A stretch of 64,000 nt of DNA from JBCCJA01 sp039045975 (GTDB lineage Bacteria; Planctomycetota; Planctomycetia; Planctomycetales; Planctomycetaceae). The stretch is from positions 1 through 64,000 of the forward strand of contig JBCCJA010000005.1 of NCBI GenBank assembly GCA_039045975.1, written 5' to 3'. Both the position numbers and the translations under genes were made by a program. How positions within the stretch are numbered: the stretch's first letter is position 1; each line of letters begins with the position of its first letter. Below, piece by piece: positions 8,319 through 17,903 of this stretch. The notes below the pieces were generated by a model. It had not been told where the DNA came from. It ran no database searches and saw nothing but the letters and a program-made list of their open reading frames with translations.

Positions 8319-9593
8319 TCACCGACTCTTAATCGCCGACACGATCGACAGATCGAACGCGTCCCCCGCCGCTTCGTCCCGCCGCACGCTGCGCGGACCC
8401 GATCGGCCGCAGCGTTCCAACACCCGAGACCGGTCCGAGATCGCCCGTCGTCGCGACCGATCGTCGGGCAACGCAAGCAGCTCCACCCGGAACGCTTCCG
8501 TCACCGCCGCCTCCGGCAGACCGGAACGCTCCAGCAACAACGCCACCCGCCGTTCAGTCCCGATCCGTCGCTTAAGGACGCCCAACTCAGCCGCGAGCCG
8601 ATCCCGCTCCGCAGCGATCTCGCCCCCGGAAGCTTCGTCCGCACCGTCAGCCCCGGCAGAAGCCGCCGGGCCTCCGCCCAGCACGTCCGCCCATCCCGGC
8701 GCGATCACGACATCCGCCGGCACCTCTGCGAACGCGTCGTCGCCCGAATCATCGATACGCACGAAGACCTGTCCCGACTCCCCACGCTCAAGCCGCCACG
8801 ACAGCAAGAAATGGCGGACATCCCTGTCCGCCGTCGGCACCGGCGGCTCCCCCCCGTTGCCGCCGACACCCCCGTCGCTATCGACACCCTCGTCCGCGTC
8901 CGGCGTCTCGACTCCGCCGTCCCCCGCCTCGACTTCCGCCCGCACTAACACATGCCGCGGAAACAGGCCGATGCGGCGTACCTCACTCAGCCCCCGATCC
9001 GCGAACACCGATGCCAGCATCGAGTCGACGTCCGCCTGAATCTGCTCGATCCCGCCCGCGGCGTAATCGCCGTCGACACCATCAAAATTTTCGACCGTCG
9101 GCCCGACCCGGAATCGGTGACGCTCCCGGAACGTCGACGTCGTCGCCGGGAACACGACCGCGTCGACGCTGACAACCTCACGGATCGACGTCACCGTCTC
9201 GCCACCCGCATCGCGATCGGCCAAAACGACGTGGCTCATCCCGACCCCGTCGACGTCCCCGTCGGCCAACGCCAACAGCGTCCGGCCGGCCTCGGTTTCG
9301 AGAGTCGCGACATCGCCCCGCAGCCGCCCGCCGACGAACCGTGCGTTTCGAATATGGCCCGCCAAGTCGCGGGCAGAACGTTCCCGCGGACGCCCGACCC
9401 GTTCGCCGTGATCGAGAAAGACCGGCTTGCCCTCATAGAGCGGCACGGCCGCCTGCAACGCGTCGGCGGCGTAGACATAACCGTTGCGGCTCCTCAGGCC
9501 GGCCAACGCCACGTCGGAAATTAATCGACGGTCCCGGTCGACGCGGACCCCGTCGCCCCCGAACCCGATCTCGTGCTCGATCATCACGCCCAC
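8319..9593 (-). CDS. Prohead protease fused to scaffold-like domain
   Basis: This gene codes for 424 residues. The first 180 or so carry the protease-like part: KPVFLDHGERVGRPRE, then DLAGHIRNARFVGGRLRGDV, then GVGMSHVVLADRDAG, with candidate catalytic His and Ser residues in that region. Residues 200-330 are acidic and glycine-rich. The last 100 are a charged coiled coil (ERDRLAAELGVLKRRIG and on), as in scaffolding proteins. Protease-scaffold fusions are common upstream of HK97-type capsid genes. The exact protease clan is uncertain. Confidence 0.65.
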   Translation of the reverse strand: MGVMIEHEIGFGGDGVRVDRDRRLISDVALAGLRSRNGYVYAADALQAAVPLYEGKPVFLDHGERVGRPRERSARDLAGHIRNARFVGGRLRGDVATLETEAGRTLLALADGDVDGVGMSHVVLADRDAGGETVTSIREVVSVDAVVFPATTSTFRERHRFRVGPTVENFDGVDGDYAAGGIEQIQADVDSMLASVFADRGLSEVRRIGLFPRHVLVRAEVEAGDGGVETPDADEGVDSDGGVGGNGGEPPVPTADRDVRHFLLSWRLERGESGQVFVRIDDSGDDAFAEVPADVVIAPGWADVLGGGPAASAGADGADEASGGEIAAERDRLAAELGVLKRRIGTERRVALLLERSGLPEAAVTEAFRVELLALPDDRSRRRAISDRSRVLERCGRSGPRSVRRDEAAGDAFDLSIVSAIKSR

Positions 9594-9662
9594 ACCGGCC
9601 CCCGATCCACTAAGAAAATCAATAAAGAAACACGCGACGATCTGGATAAACGCGACAGCGAT

Positions 9663-11006
9663 TCAGAGAGACGAATCGCCCGCCTCCGCGTCGATCTCGT
9701 CCCGCATCAACGCCGCGTCGACCCCGTCGCGCCGCGCCACCTCGGCCCGCGACAGCACGCCCACCTCGACCAGCCGTGCGTCCGTGTCGCGGTCACGCGA
9801 CCGGTCGCGACCGACCAGCTGCGGGAACGTCCACTCCGCCCTTAATAACCCGGTTGCGCCGGCCGGCAGCAACCCGCGACGCTCAGCATCATTAAGAATC
9901 CGGACCCTCAAAACATCGAGTTCGGCGGCCAGTCTCCGCTGCTCCGACTCGAAAAATTTAACCGCAGGACCCTCCGCCACCATCGTGCTCGCGAAGTTTC
10001 CGTTCGACGCGTCCGCCGTCAGCATAAATTCCGGCAACCCCGCCGCGGCCGCAGCCGCCAACAACAGCGACCGCCCCAACGGCAACGCGTCCCCGAAATT
10101 CGTCTGCGGCTGCAGGAATTGAAGCTCCTTGCCCGCCGACGTCGTCACGATCGTGCCGGGAGCGATTTTCTCACGGCCCACGCCTTCCGCCCCGCTACCG
10201 CCCGCACCGCCTTCGGCCGCCGCGACGACCCTCGACGGCGAGCCCTGCACTTTCCGCCACAGCACGATCGACGACTGCAGCCGCCGCGCGGCCAGCTCCG
10301 TTTCGAGCCACTTCTCGTACGCCTCCAGCGGCTCCAACATGGCCGCGAACAGCGAAACGCCCCGTCGCTCGTTCGCATCGACGCCGTACCGAGCATGGAC
10401 CATCTCGTCCGCCGGAACCCGCTCCGAGACGACCGCCCGACCGGCATCCAACAGTTCGTAAGCCAGCACGGTCTCGATGTCGTCCGGTTCGCTCACGATC
10501 CCGTCGATTCCGTCGCCGGAACCGTCCGAGCCGATCAACTCCGGGTCGACGAACCTCGCCGTCAACTCGCCGTCAAACTCGGCGAACAGTCGCACGAAGC
10601 ACTCGCCGTCCCGCCACAAACGACGGCCAAACTCCCTCGGCGACAAATGACCGGACGCCCGCCTCAGGAAGCCCGTCCAGATCTCGTCGGCCGCCGCAGC
10701 CGTCCCGGCATCAAACCGATCATCAGCACGGCCGGACGACCGGTGCGTGACCGTCACCTCCGGACCGATCACGTAATCCTCGAGCAGCCGCAACGCCTGA
10801 CGTCCGTACGGATTTAACGTCACAAGCCGCCGCACCGACGACCGCAGCGATTCGCAGTCCAACGCCGCATATCCCGCCTTCGCCGAACCGCCGAGCGGAC
10901 GCCAGTAGTCACGGTCGTCCGACTCGCCGTGGACTATCCCGCCTTCGGGATCATCCACCGACGCGGCTGCACGCACACCGAAGAATTCGCGCCAAGACAA
11001 CGGCAT
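9663..11006 (-). CDS. Phage portal protein
   Basis: This gene codes for 447 residues and is the first gene of the virion cluster. Portal features include NPYGRQALRLLEDYVIGPEV near residue 65, the DPELIGSDG segment, ADEMVHARYGVDANERRGVS (the portal 'D/E-x-h-H' region followed by RG-S), a long helix with YEKWLETELAARRLQSS, and the tail-end EFMLTADASNGNFAS-like motif. The portal forms the dodecameric DNA gate of the head. In phages the large terminase gene lies directly upstream; here the upstream neighbour is a desaturase gene, and the terminase sits at 43.8-45.3 kb on the other strand. Confidence 0.8.
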   Translation of the reverse strand: MPLSWREFFGVRAAASVDDPEGGIVHGESDDRDYWRPLGGSAKAGYAALDCESLRSSVRRLVTLNPYGRQALRLLEDYVIGPEVTVTHRSSGRADDRFDAGTAAAADEIWTGFLRRASGHLSPREFGRRLWRDGECFVRLFAEFDGELTARFVDPELIGSDGSGDGIDGIVSEPDDIETVLAYELLDAGRAVVSERVPADEMVHARYGVDANERRGVSLFAAMLEPLEAYEKWLETELAARRLQSSIVLWRKVQGSPSRVVAAAEGGAGGSGAEGVGREKIAPGTIVTTSAGKELQFLQPQTNFGDALPLGRSLLLAAAAAAGLPEFMLTADASNGNFASTMVAEGPAVKFFESEQRRLAAELDVLRVRILNDAERRGLLPAGATGLLRAEWTFPQLVGRDRSRDRDTDARLVEVGVLSRAEVARRDGVDAALMRDEIDAEAGDSSL

Positions 11007-11063
11007 CGCACGACCCGGACCGACGAGGGTGACTCACTCGACCCAAGTCGGCCGGTTGCGCGG

Positions 11064-12647
11064 TCAGGCCGAAATCACCTCGACCTCTGGGGCAGCCGAC
11101 GCATACGCCGCCGGCTCCGGCCCGTCCGGCTCCGAGAAGGTCAATCCATGATCGCCGCAAAGCAGTCGCGACGTGATCCGTGCGGATTCATAAATCACCG
11201 GTAGGCCGCTCCCAGGATGCGTCCCTCCGCCGACCAGATACACGCCGTCGAGATCCTCGAACCGATTCCGCGGCCTGAGGTGCAACATCTGCCCCAGGTT
11301 ATGGGCCAGATTGAATGTCGCACCGCGGTAGATCTCATAAGACGCGTCCCAGTCGTCGGGCGTCACGACCTTCTCGTATACGATCCGGTCCGAGACGTCT
11401 TCGACCCCCATCTCTTCGAGCTTCGCCAGCACCTTCTTTCGGAACGCCGGCCCCGCCGAGTCCCAATCGATGTTCGGATGCCGGTGACTCACCGGTGCGA
11501 GCACGTAAAGACCGCACCGCCCCGCCGGCGCTAACGTCGGATCGGTCACGCACGCATTCTGCACATAAATACTCGGATCGTCCGACAGCACGTGCCGGTC
11601 TTCGATATCGGCCAGATTCTCTTTATAGTTTTTGGCGATCCTGATCGTGTGATGCGGCAGGTCGGGCGCCTCGCCGTCCAAGCCCAAATACATCATGTAG
11701 GTCGAGCAAGAATACTTTTTCTTCTCAAGCGACCGGTCCGACCACCGACTCCTCAGCCGATCGGGCACCAACCGCTCCATCGCCCGGGCGAAGTCCGCAT
11801 TAATCACCAGCGAATCGAGCGGGTAACTCTTCCGACCCGTCCGTGCCGCCACCGCACGACGCCCGACAAACTCCAGCGACTCCACCCCCTCGCCGGTCCG
11901 GACCTCGACCCCCATCTCGACGGCGATCTCCGCCATCCGCTCCGAAATCTGTCCGCACCCGCCGTACGGATGCCACACGCCGTGCTCGTATTCCAGAAAC
12001 GCCAAAATCGTAAACAGGCTCGGACACCGGAACGGCGACATGCCCAGATACTTCGACTGAAAACTGAACGCGATCCGCAACCGCTCGTCCGAGAAGAACC
12101 GCTTCAAGTCTCCGTCGACCGACGACCAAGGCCGCAAGATCGGCAACGCCTTAATCAGATCGGGAGACGTCAAATCGCCCCACCCGGAGAACGCGCTCTC
12201 CAACGCCGGCCGGAACCGACGCAGCTTCTCGCGGTTCTCCTGCATGTACCGCCGGAAGTTGCCGACGTCTCCCGGCGACAGACGGGCGATCTGCTCGTCC
12301 ATCCGCGTCTCGTCCGCCGTCGCGTCGACCCGACCGCCCGCACCGAACTCGATCCGATACTGCGGATCGAGCCGTGCCATCGGCACCTCCGCGTACAGGT
12401 CGCGGCCGACCGTGCGGAACACCTCCGCCAACACCCGCGGATATAGGAAGAACGTCGGCCCGAGATCGAAACGGAACCCTTCCGCCCGGATCGAACTGGT
12501 CCGTCCGCCGACCGACTCACGCCGCTCCAGCACGGTCACTTCGCACCCGGCGTGTCGCAGCAGCATCGCCGCCGCCAGTCCGCCGGGGCCCGCACCCACG
12601 ATTACCACCCGCGGCGGGGTCTTCGTCCGAATCGGTCCCGATATCAT
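11064..12647 (-). CDS. Phytoene/squalene desaturase-family FAD oxidoreductase
   Basis: This gene codes for 527 residues from ATG 12647, chosen because the FAD-binding motif VVIVGAGPGGLAAAMLL then begins at about residue 15; a frame to 12719 is longer but unlikely. Other family marks are GGRTSS, the ERRESVGG turn, a central PYGGCGQISERMAEIAVEMG stretch and the C-terminal YLVGGGTHPGSGLPVIYESA motif of CrtI/CrtN enzymes. These desaturate carotenoid precursors; which precursor (C30 or C40) cannot be told from sequence alone. No other carotenoid gene is in the window. Confidence 0.85.
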   Translation of the reverse strand: MISGPIRTKTPPRVVIVGAGPGGLAAAMLLRHAGCEVTVLERRESVGGRTSSIRAEGFRFDLGPTFFLYPRVLAEVFRTVGRDLYAEVPMARLDPQYRIEFGAGGRVDATADETRMDEQIARLSPGDVGNFRRYMQENREKLRRFRPALESAFSGWGDLTSPDLIKALPILRPWSSVDGDLKRFFSDERLRIAFSFQSKYLGMSPFRCPSLFTILAFLEYEHGVWHPYGGCGQISERMAEIAVEMGVEVRTGEGVESLEFVGRRAVAARTGRKSYPLDSLVINADFARAMERLVPDRLRSRWSDRSLEKKKYSCSTYMMYLGLDGEAPDLPHHTIRIAKNYKENLADIEDRHVLSDDPSIYVQNACVTDPTLAPAGRCGLYVLAPVSHRHPNIDWDSAGPAFRKKVLAKLEEMGVEDVSDRIVYEKVVTPDDWDASYEIYRGATFNLAHNLGQMLHLRPRNRFEDLDGVYLVGGGTHPGSGLPVIYESARITSRLLCGDHGLTFSEPDGPEPAAYASAAPEVEVISA

Positions 12648-12806
12648 GTCGCGACGCCATTTGATGTCTTGGGCAGCTTTTTCTACCCGCATCGTCGTCA
12701 ACGGGCAGATGAGGGGCACCCTCAGATCGGCGAACCGTTCGTACGCTCCGGGTTTTCCTGATGAGCCGCCCCGCCCTCCGTCAATCGCCGCACCTCAGAG
12801 CCGACC

Positions 12807-13178
12807 TTGCATAACGACCCTCCCGACGCCGTCTTCCTCGAAGACCTGTCCGTCACAACCCACATCGGCGTCCCCGACGAAGAGCGGGCCCAAGCCCAAG
12901 AACTGATCCTCTCCGTCCGCGTCGGGGCCGACCTCCGCGACGCCGCGGCGTCCGACGACGTTACCGCGACGCTCGACTACGACCGCCTCTGCCGCGACAT
13001 CAAAACCCTCTCCGCCGCCCGGCCCCGCAAACTGTTGGAAACGCTCGCGGCCGAGATCTGCGACCACGTGCTCGCCTACCCCGTCGCCCGACGGGTCGAA
13101 GTCCGCATCGTCAAACCCGCGATCTCGACCGCCGGCGAACGCCTCGGCGTCGCCATGACCCGATTCCGAGATAACTAG
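12807..13178 (+). CDS. folB: Dihydroneopterin aldolase
   Basis: This gene codes for 123 residues. It begins DAVFLEDLSVTTHIGVPDEERAQ, the standard FolB opening (strand, IGV-x-x-x-E), has LDYDRLCRDI in the middle and VEVRIVKPAIS near the end with the conserved lysine. FolB cleaves dihydroneopterin to hydroxymethyl-dihydropterin for folate synthesis. It is divergent from the desaturase and convergent with an SDR and a pterin-synthase-family gene, making a small pterin group. Length is normal. Confidence 0.9.
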   Translation: MHNDPPDAVFLEDLSVTTHIGVPDEERAQAQELILSVRVGADLRDAAASDDVTATLDYDRLCRDIKTLSAARPRKLLETLAAEICDHVLAYPVARRVEVRIVKPAISTAGERLGVAMTRFRDN

Positions 13179-13194
13179 AATCCGGCCCTACGGG

Positions 13195-13905
13195 TCATGC
13201 CGACTTCTGCCCGAAAGACGCGTGCAGCACGGCCCCGTTGAAAATCGAACTCTCCGCGGCCCGGACGATGACCTCGGCCACGTCGACCGGCTCCGCGACC
13301 CGCGCCTGCATCGCCAAGAGCGCGTCCGGCTCGGTCCCGCCCGCCGCCAACCGCTCTCGCAGCATCTCGGTCAGCGTGAACCCCGGACAGACCGCCACGC
13401 TGTGGATCCCCTCCCCGAACGCGTCCTGACACGTCGCCCGCATCATCCCGATCACCGCGTGCTTGATCGCCGTGTACGACGCACAGCCGGCCGTCGCGCC
13501 CTCGCTCAGCGTCGAGCCGATGTAAATCACCGACGACCCCGGCCCCATCACCGGATTCAACACCCGGTTCAATTCGAACGCCGACACCAACGAAACCGAA
13601 AGCTGTTTCAGCAACCGCTCGCGGTCGACCGTAAACGCCGTGTCATCCGCCAGATCGGCCGCGTTGTGCACAAGCGACACCCGACGCGCATCACCGACCG
13701 TCTCTCTCAGCGTCTGCTCGACCGACGCGACGCCGTCCGCCCGCGACAGATCGACCTCGACGTGACCGACCCCGTCGACGCCCGGGCACCGACGCGACAG
13801 TGAAATCGTCCTCACCCCACGAGCAACGAACAATCGGCACGTCTCCGCGCCGATCCCGGCACTCCCGCCAGTGACGACCGCAACTTCGGGCATCGCGTCA
13901 GGCAT
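13195..13905 (-). CDS. Short-chain dehydrogenase/reductase
   Basis: This gene codes for 236 residues from ATG 13905, with GGAGG about five bases upstream; an upstream frame start (13923) lies inside the preceding gene. It has the Rossmann motif VVTGGSAGIGAE and the catalytic S and YxxxK (YIGSTLSEGATAGCASYTAIK). It overlaps the stop of the pterin-synthase-family gene by eight bases, so the two are probably cotranscribed, and folB lies beside them. A FolM-type pterin reductase role is possible but only from context; many SDRs are unrelated. Confidence 0.8.
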   Translation of the reverse strand: MPDAMPEVAVVTGGSAGIGAETCRLFVARGVRTISLSRRCPGVDGVGHVEVDLSRADGVASVEQTLRETVGDARRVSLVHNAADLADDTAFTVDRERLLKQLSVSLVSAFELNRVLNPVMGPGSSVIYIGSTLSEGATAGCASYTAIKHAVIGMMRATCQDAFGEGIHSVAVCPGFTLTEMLRERLAAGGTEPDALLAMQARVAEPVDVAEVIVRAAESSIFNGAVLHASFGQKSA

Positions 13906-14371
13906 GCTCCCCTCCGTCGACACGTACCTGCTGGCCGGCCCCCGACGAAATCGTCACCGCCACATTGCGATAAACGACACCCGCCTCCGTTAGCCGCCGC
14001 GCGAACCCGTCGAGAATATATTCCGCCAGACACTCCACGCTCGCGTTCTCGACCGGCAGCACGCGGACATCCCCTTCCGGAAACACGAACCGGTCCCCGC
14101 CGAAAGTCACCTCGCAGGAGCCCGCCTCGACGCGATAGCCGAGACCTTCGGCCTGAGACGGTATCAGCACGTACTCGTCCAAAGCCTCGCACTCGGCCAG
14201 CAACGCGTCTTTTAGCACCCGGTAGTCGGGCACCGCGTCGGCGTCGGCGACGACCGTCGCGGAGGCCTGATAGTTATGGCCGTGCAGACGCTCACGCGAT
14301 CCGTCCGGGAAGATCGTAAAATGCCCCGACGAAAACTTATGATACTCTTTACCGATCTCGTACGTGATCAC
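13898..14371 (-). CDS. 6-pyruvoyl-tetrahydropterin synthase family protein, PTPS-III-like
   Basis: This gene codes for 157 residues. Zinc ligands are H17 (SSGHF) and H30 and H32 (LHGHNY). The usual catalytic Cys four residues before HGH is absent: the sequence is R26-E27-R28-L29-H30-G-H32, that is ExxHGH. In the COG0720 family CxxxHGH marks QueD and ExxHGH has been reported for PTPS-III, which can replace FolB. The C-terminal half has the VLPVENASVECLAEYI segment. It is therefore unlikely to be a normal QueD even though queC and queE are in the window. Confidence 0.8.
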   Translation of the reverse strand: MITYEIGKEYHKFSSGHFTIFPDGSRERLHGHNYQASATVVADADAVPDYRVLKDALLAECEALDEYVLIPSQAEGLGYRVEAGSCEVTFGGDRFVFPEGDVRVLPVENASVECLAEYILDGFARRLTEAGVVYRNVAVTISSGAGQQVRVDGGEHA

Positions 14372-14423
14372 CGCAGCCCCCGAGCCCCGAAAGTTTAGTC
14401 CCGCCCGAACGGCAAACGCCCCC

Positions 14424-17400
14424 TCACGCCCCCGCAGCCTTTTTCGCTGCTGCGCCCCAGTCCTGCAAAGCCCCGACGCGAGGCTTCGGATCGGCGGCGA
14501 TCGCTTCCAGCGCCTCGACGACCGCCACGCAACCCGGCAGCGTCGTCACACACGGAACGCCGTACGCCACGGCCGCCGAGCGGATCCGCCCCTCGTCCGT
14601 ACGCGACCCCTTGCCGGACGGCGTGTTAAAAATGAACTGGACCTGCCCGTTCGCCATCCGGTCGAGCAAGTTCGGCCGTCCCTCCTGGACTTTCTTAATC
14701 GTCTCGACCTCGATCCCGGCGTCCCGCAAAACGGCCGCGGTCCCGGCGGTCGACAAGAGTTCGAATCCAAGTTTTTGCAGCGTGCGGGCCGGTTCGACCA
14801 TCAGCTCCTTACAGCCCGCGGCCATGCTAATGAATACCGTCCCCTCCGACGGCAACTCAGAACCGGCGGCGATCTGACTCTTCGCGAACGCCAACGGGAA
14901 TGTCTCGTCGATCCCCATCACCTCGCCGGTCGACCGCATCTCCGGGCCGAGAATGATGTCGACCCCGCTGAACCGCTGGAAGGGGAACACCGCCTCCTTA
15001 ACCGAGTAGAACGGCGGCACGATCTCGCCCGACACGCCCTGTTCCGCCAACGACACGCCCGCCATCACTTTCGCAGCGATCCGCGCCAACGGCCGGGCGG
15101 TCGCCTTACTCACGAACGGCACCGTCCGCGACGCCCGCGGATTCACCTCGAGCACATAGACGTCCCCCGACCCGCCGCCGTCCTGCACCGCGAACTGAAT
15201 ATTCATCAGTCCGCGTACATTTAACTCCGCCGCCAGCTTCCGGGCCGCCGCACGGATTTCGTCGAGCACCGCGTCCGACAGCGAGTGTGCCGGCAGCGAA
15301 CACGCCGAATCGCCCGAGTGCACGCCGGCCTCTTCGATGTGCTCCATCACCCCACCGACGATCGTCGTCTCGCCGTCCGAGATCGCATCGACGTCGACCT
15401 CGATCGCGTCCCGCAAAAACTTGTCGATCAGCACCGGCCTGTCGGGCGAGGCCCGCACCGCGTCCGACATATAACGAACGACCTCGTCCTCGGCGTAGCA
15501 GATCTCCATCGCCCGCCCGCCCAACACATAGCTCGGCCGCACGAGCACCGGATAACCGATCCGCTCGGCCGCCGCCCGGGCCCCCTCCGTGTCGACCGCG
15601 ATCGCGTTCGGCGGCTGACGCAGGCCCAGCTTCGCCAGCATCGCCTGGAACCGCTCGCGGTCTTCGGCCGCGTCGATCATGTCCGGCGACGTGCCGATAA
15701 TGTTAATCCCGGCCTGTTCCAGGCCGCGGGCCAAATTAAGAGGCGTCTGCCCGCCGAACTGCACGATCACGCCGTCCGGCTCGACGCGGTCGCAGATATC
15801 GAGCACGTCTTCGAGCGTCAACGGCTCGAAAAACAACATGTCGGACGTGTCGTAGTCGGTCGAGACCGTCTCCGGGTTCGAGTTGACCATGATCGACTCG
15901 ACGCCCAGCTCCTTCAGCGCGAAGCTCGCCTGACAGCAGCAATAATCGAACTCGATCCCCTGACCGATCCGGTTCGGACCGCCCCCCAAGATCATCACAC
16001 GCGACCGCGCGTCCGCGGCCAATTTCGCGTAGTGCGCCGTCTCGGTCGCGCCCGGAATCTTCTCGACCGCGATCGACCCCGCGCCCCGCGCCACGCGGGC
16101 CCGCGTCTCGTCTTCGTCTTCGTACGTTGAATAGAAGTAAGGCGTATACGCCTCGAACTCCGCCGCGCACGTGTCGACCGACTTAAACGTCGGTGCGACG
16201 CCGAGCGACAACCGGGCCCGCCGTACCGCCAGTTCCGACTCGTCCCACCACGCCGCCATCTGGGCGTCCGAGAAGCCCGCCCGTTTCGCCCGACGCATCA
16301 GCCGCTCGTCGGCGTCCCCAAGACGGCCGCACGCACGCAACTCCTCTTCCAAATCGACGATCGACACCATGTGCCGCAGGAACCACGGATCGATCTGTGT
16401 CAGCTCCCACACCTCGTCGACCGACATCCCGTCCTTGAACGCATACCGGATGTAAGACATCCGCTCCGCGTTCGGCGTCGACAGCTTCCGACGGATTTCG
16501 GGACGGTCCGGCCGCTCCGGCGTGTCCCACAGGTCGGCCTTGCCCCCGCCGAAACCGCACAGCCCCGTCTCCAGCCCGCGGAGTGCCTTCTGCAGCGACT
16601 CCTGAAACGTCCGCCCGATCGCCATCGTCTCACCGACCGACTTCATCTGAACGGTCAGCGTCTCGTCCGCGTCCGGGAACTTCTCGAAAGTCCACCGCGG
16701 CACCTTCGTCACGACGTAATCGATCGACGGCTCGAAACACGCCAGCGTCTCCCGCGTGATGTCGTTCGGGATCTCGTCGAGCGTGTAGCCGACCGCCAAC
16801 TTCGCCGCGATCTTCGCGATCGGGAACCCGGTCGCCTTCGACGCCAACGCGCTCGACCGCGATACTCGCGGGTTCATCTCGATCACGACCATCCGCCCGC
16901 TCTTCGGGTCGACCGCGAACTGCACGTTCGAGCCGCCCGTCTCGACGCCGATCTCACGCATCACCGCGAACGTCGCGTCCCGCATCCGCTGATACTCTTT
17001 GTCGCTCAGCGTCTGGGCCGGCGCGACCGTGATCGAGTCGCCCGTGTGCACCCCCATCGGATCGATGTTCTCGATCGCACAGATAATCACACAGTTGTCG
17101 GCCCGGTCCCGCATCACCTCCATCTCGTACTCTTTCCACCCGAGAATCGACTCCTCGAGCAGCACCTCCGACACCGGCGAGAGCTTCAGCCCCCGCCGCA
17201 CCATGTCATCGAACTCCTCCTTGTTGTACGCGATCCCGCCGCCCGCCCCGCCCAGCGTGTAACTCGCCCGACAAATCAACGGCAGGCCCAACTCCTTGAG
17301 CGCCTCCCGCCCCTCTTCCAACGAACGGATCGTCCGAGACCGCGGCACGTCCAGTCCGATGCCGACCATCGCCTTCTTGAAGTCTTCCCGGCTCTCGGCC

Positions 17401-17774
17401 TTGTTGATGACCTCCTCTTTCGCCCCCAGCAGCTCGACCCCGAGCTGATCGAGGATCCCCCGCCGCGCCAGATCCATCGACGTGTTCAGCCCCGTCTGCC
17501 CGCCCAGCGTCGACAGCACCGCGCACGGCCGCTCGACCTCCAGAATCTTCTGCACGTACCGCCAAGTGATCGGCTCGACGTACGTCCGGTCGGCCGTCGC
17601 CGGGTCGGTCATGATCGTCGCCGGGTTCGAGTTCACGAGGACGACCTCGTAACCCTCCTCCTTCAGCGACTTGCACGCCTGCACGCCCGAGTAGTCGAAC
17701 TCACAGGCCTGCCCGATCACGATCGGGCCCGAGCCGATAATCAGAATCTTCTTCAGGTCGTCGCGGCGGGGCAT
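14424..17774 (-). CDS. carB: Carbamoyl-phosphate synthase large subunit
   Basis: This gene codes for 1116 residues, close to the usual 1070-1080 plus a small C-terminal addition. It opens KKILIIGSGPIVIGQACEFDYSG and has two homologous ATP-grasp halves, with the second starting at RSRVMILGGGPNRIGQGIEFDYC (about residue 590). Both halves carry the NSNPATIMTDP/NSNPETVSTDYD type motifs and EMNPRVSRSSALASKATGFP/EVNPRASRTVPFVSKATARP. The C-terminal region has the MGS-like regulatory domain. It makes carbamoyl phosphate for arginine and pyrimidines; carA is not in the window, argH is. Confidence 0.97.
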   Translation of the reverse strand: MPRRDDLKKILIIGSGPIVIGQACEFDYSGVQACKSLKEEGYEVVLVNSNPATIMTDPATADRTYVEPITWRYVQKILEVERPCAVLSTLGGQTGLNTSMDLARRGILDQLGVELLGAKEEVINKAESREDFKKAMVGIGLDVPRSRTIRSLEEGREALKELGLPLICRASYTLGGAGGGIAYNKEEFDDMVRRGLKLSPVSEVLLEESILGWKEYEMEVMRDRADNCVIICAIENIDPMGVHTGDSITVAPAQTLSDKEYQRMRDATFAVMREIGVETGGSNVQFAVDPKSGRMVVIEMNPRVSRSSALASKATGFPIAKIAAKLAVGYTLDEIPNDITRETLACFEPSIDYVVTKVPRWTFEKFPDADETLTVQMKSVGETMAIGRTFQESLQKALRGLETGLCGFGGGKADLWDTPERPDRPEIRRKLSTPNAERMSYIRYAFKDGMSVDEVWELTQIDPWFLRHMVSIVDLEEELRACGRLGDADERLMRRAKRAGFSDAQMAAWWDESELAVRRARLSLGVAPTFKSVDTCAAEFEAYTPYFYSTYEDEDETRARVARGAGSIAVEKIPGATETAHYAKLAADARSRVMILGGGPNRIGQGIEFDYCCCQASFALKELGVESIMVNSNPETVSTDYDTSDMLFFEPLTLEDVLDICDRVEPDGVIVQFGGQTPLNLARGLEQAGINIIGTSPDMIDAAEDRERFQAMLAKLGLRQPPNAIAVDTEGARAAAERIGYPVLVRPSYVLGGRAMEICYAEDEVVRYMSDAVRASPDRPVLIDKFLRDAIEVDVDAISDGETTIVGGVMEHIEEAGVHSGDSACSLPAHSLSDAVLDEIRAAARKLAAELNVRGLMNIQFAVQDGGGSGDVYVLEVNPRASRTVPFVSKATARPLARIAAKVMAGVSLAEQGVSGEIVPPFYSVKEAVFPFQRFSGVDIILGPEMRSTGEVMGIDETFPLAFAKSQIAAGSELPSEGTVFISMAAGCKELMVEPARTLQKLGFELLSTAGTAAVLRDAGIEVETIKKVQEGRPNLLDRMANGQVQFIFNTPSGKGSRTDEGRIRSAAVAYGVPCVTTLPGCVAVVEALEAIAADPKPRVGALQDWGAAAKKAAGA

Positions 17775-17903
17775 CGGCGGGGCAGGGCGGCTGGCGTACG
17801 GCTACAAAAACACCCCGCATCCCGGCCGACTGGCGGAGATCGGGGCAAACGATCGCAGCCTACGATGGACACGACTGTTTGCAACCGACGCGCCTGAAAG
17901 ACG

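Noticed and set aside
16371..17897. Plus-strand 508-residue ORF
   Set aside because: Antisense shadow of carB, arginine and proline-rich with no motif; typical for high-GC DNA.
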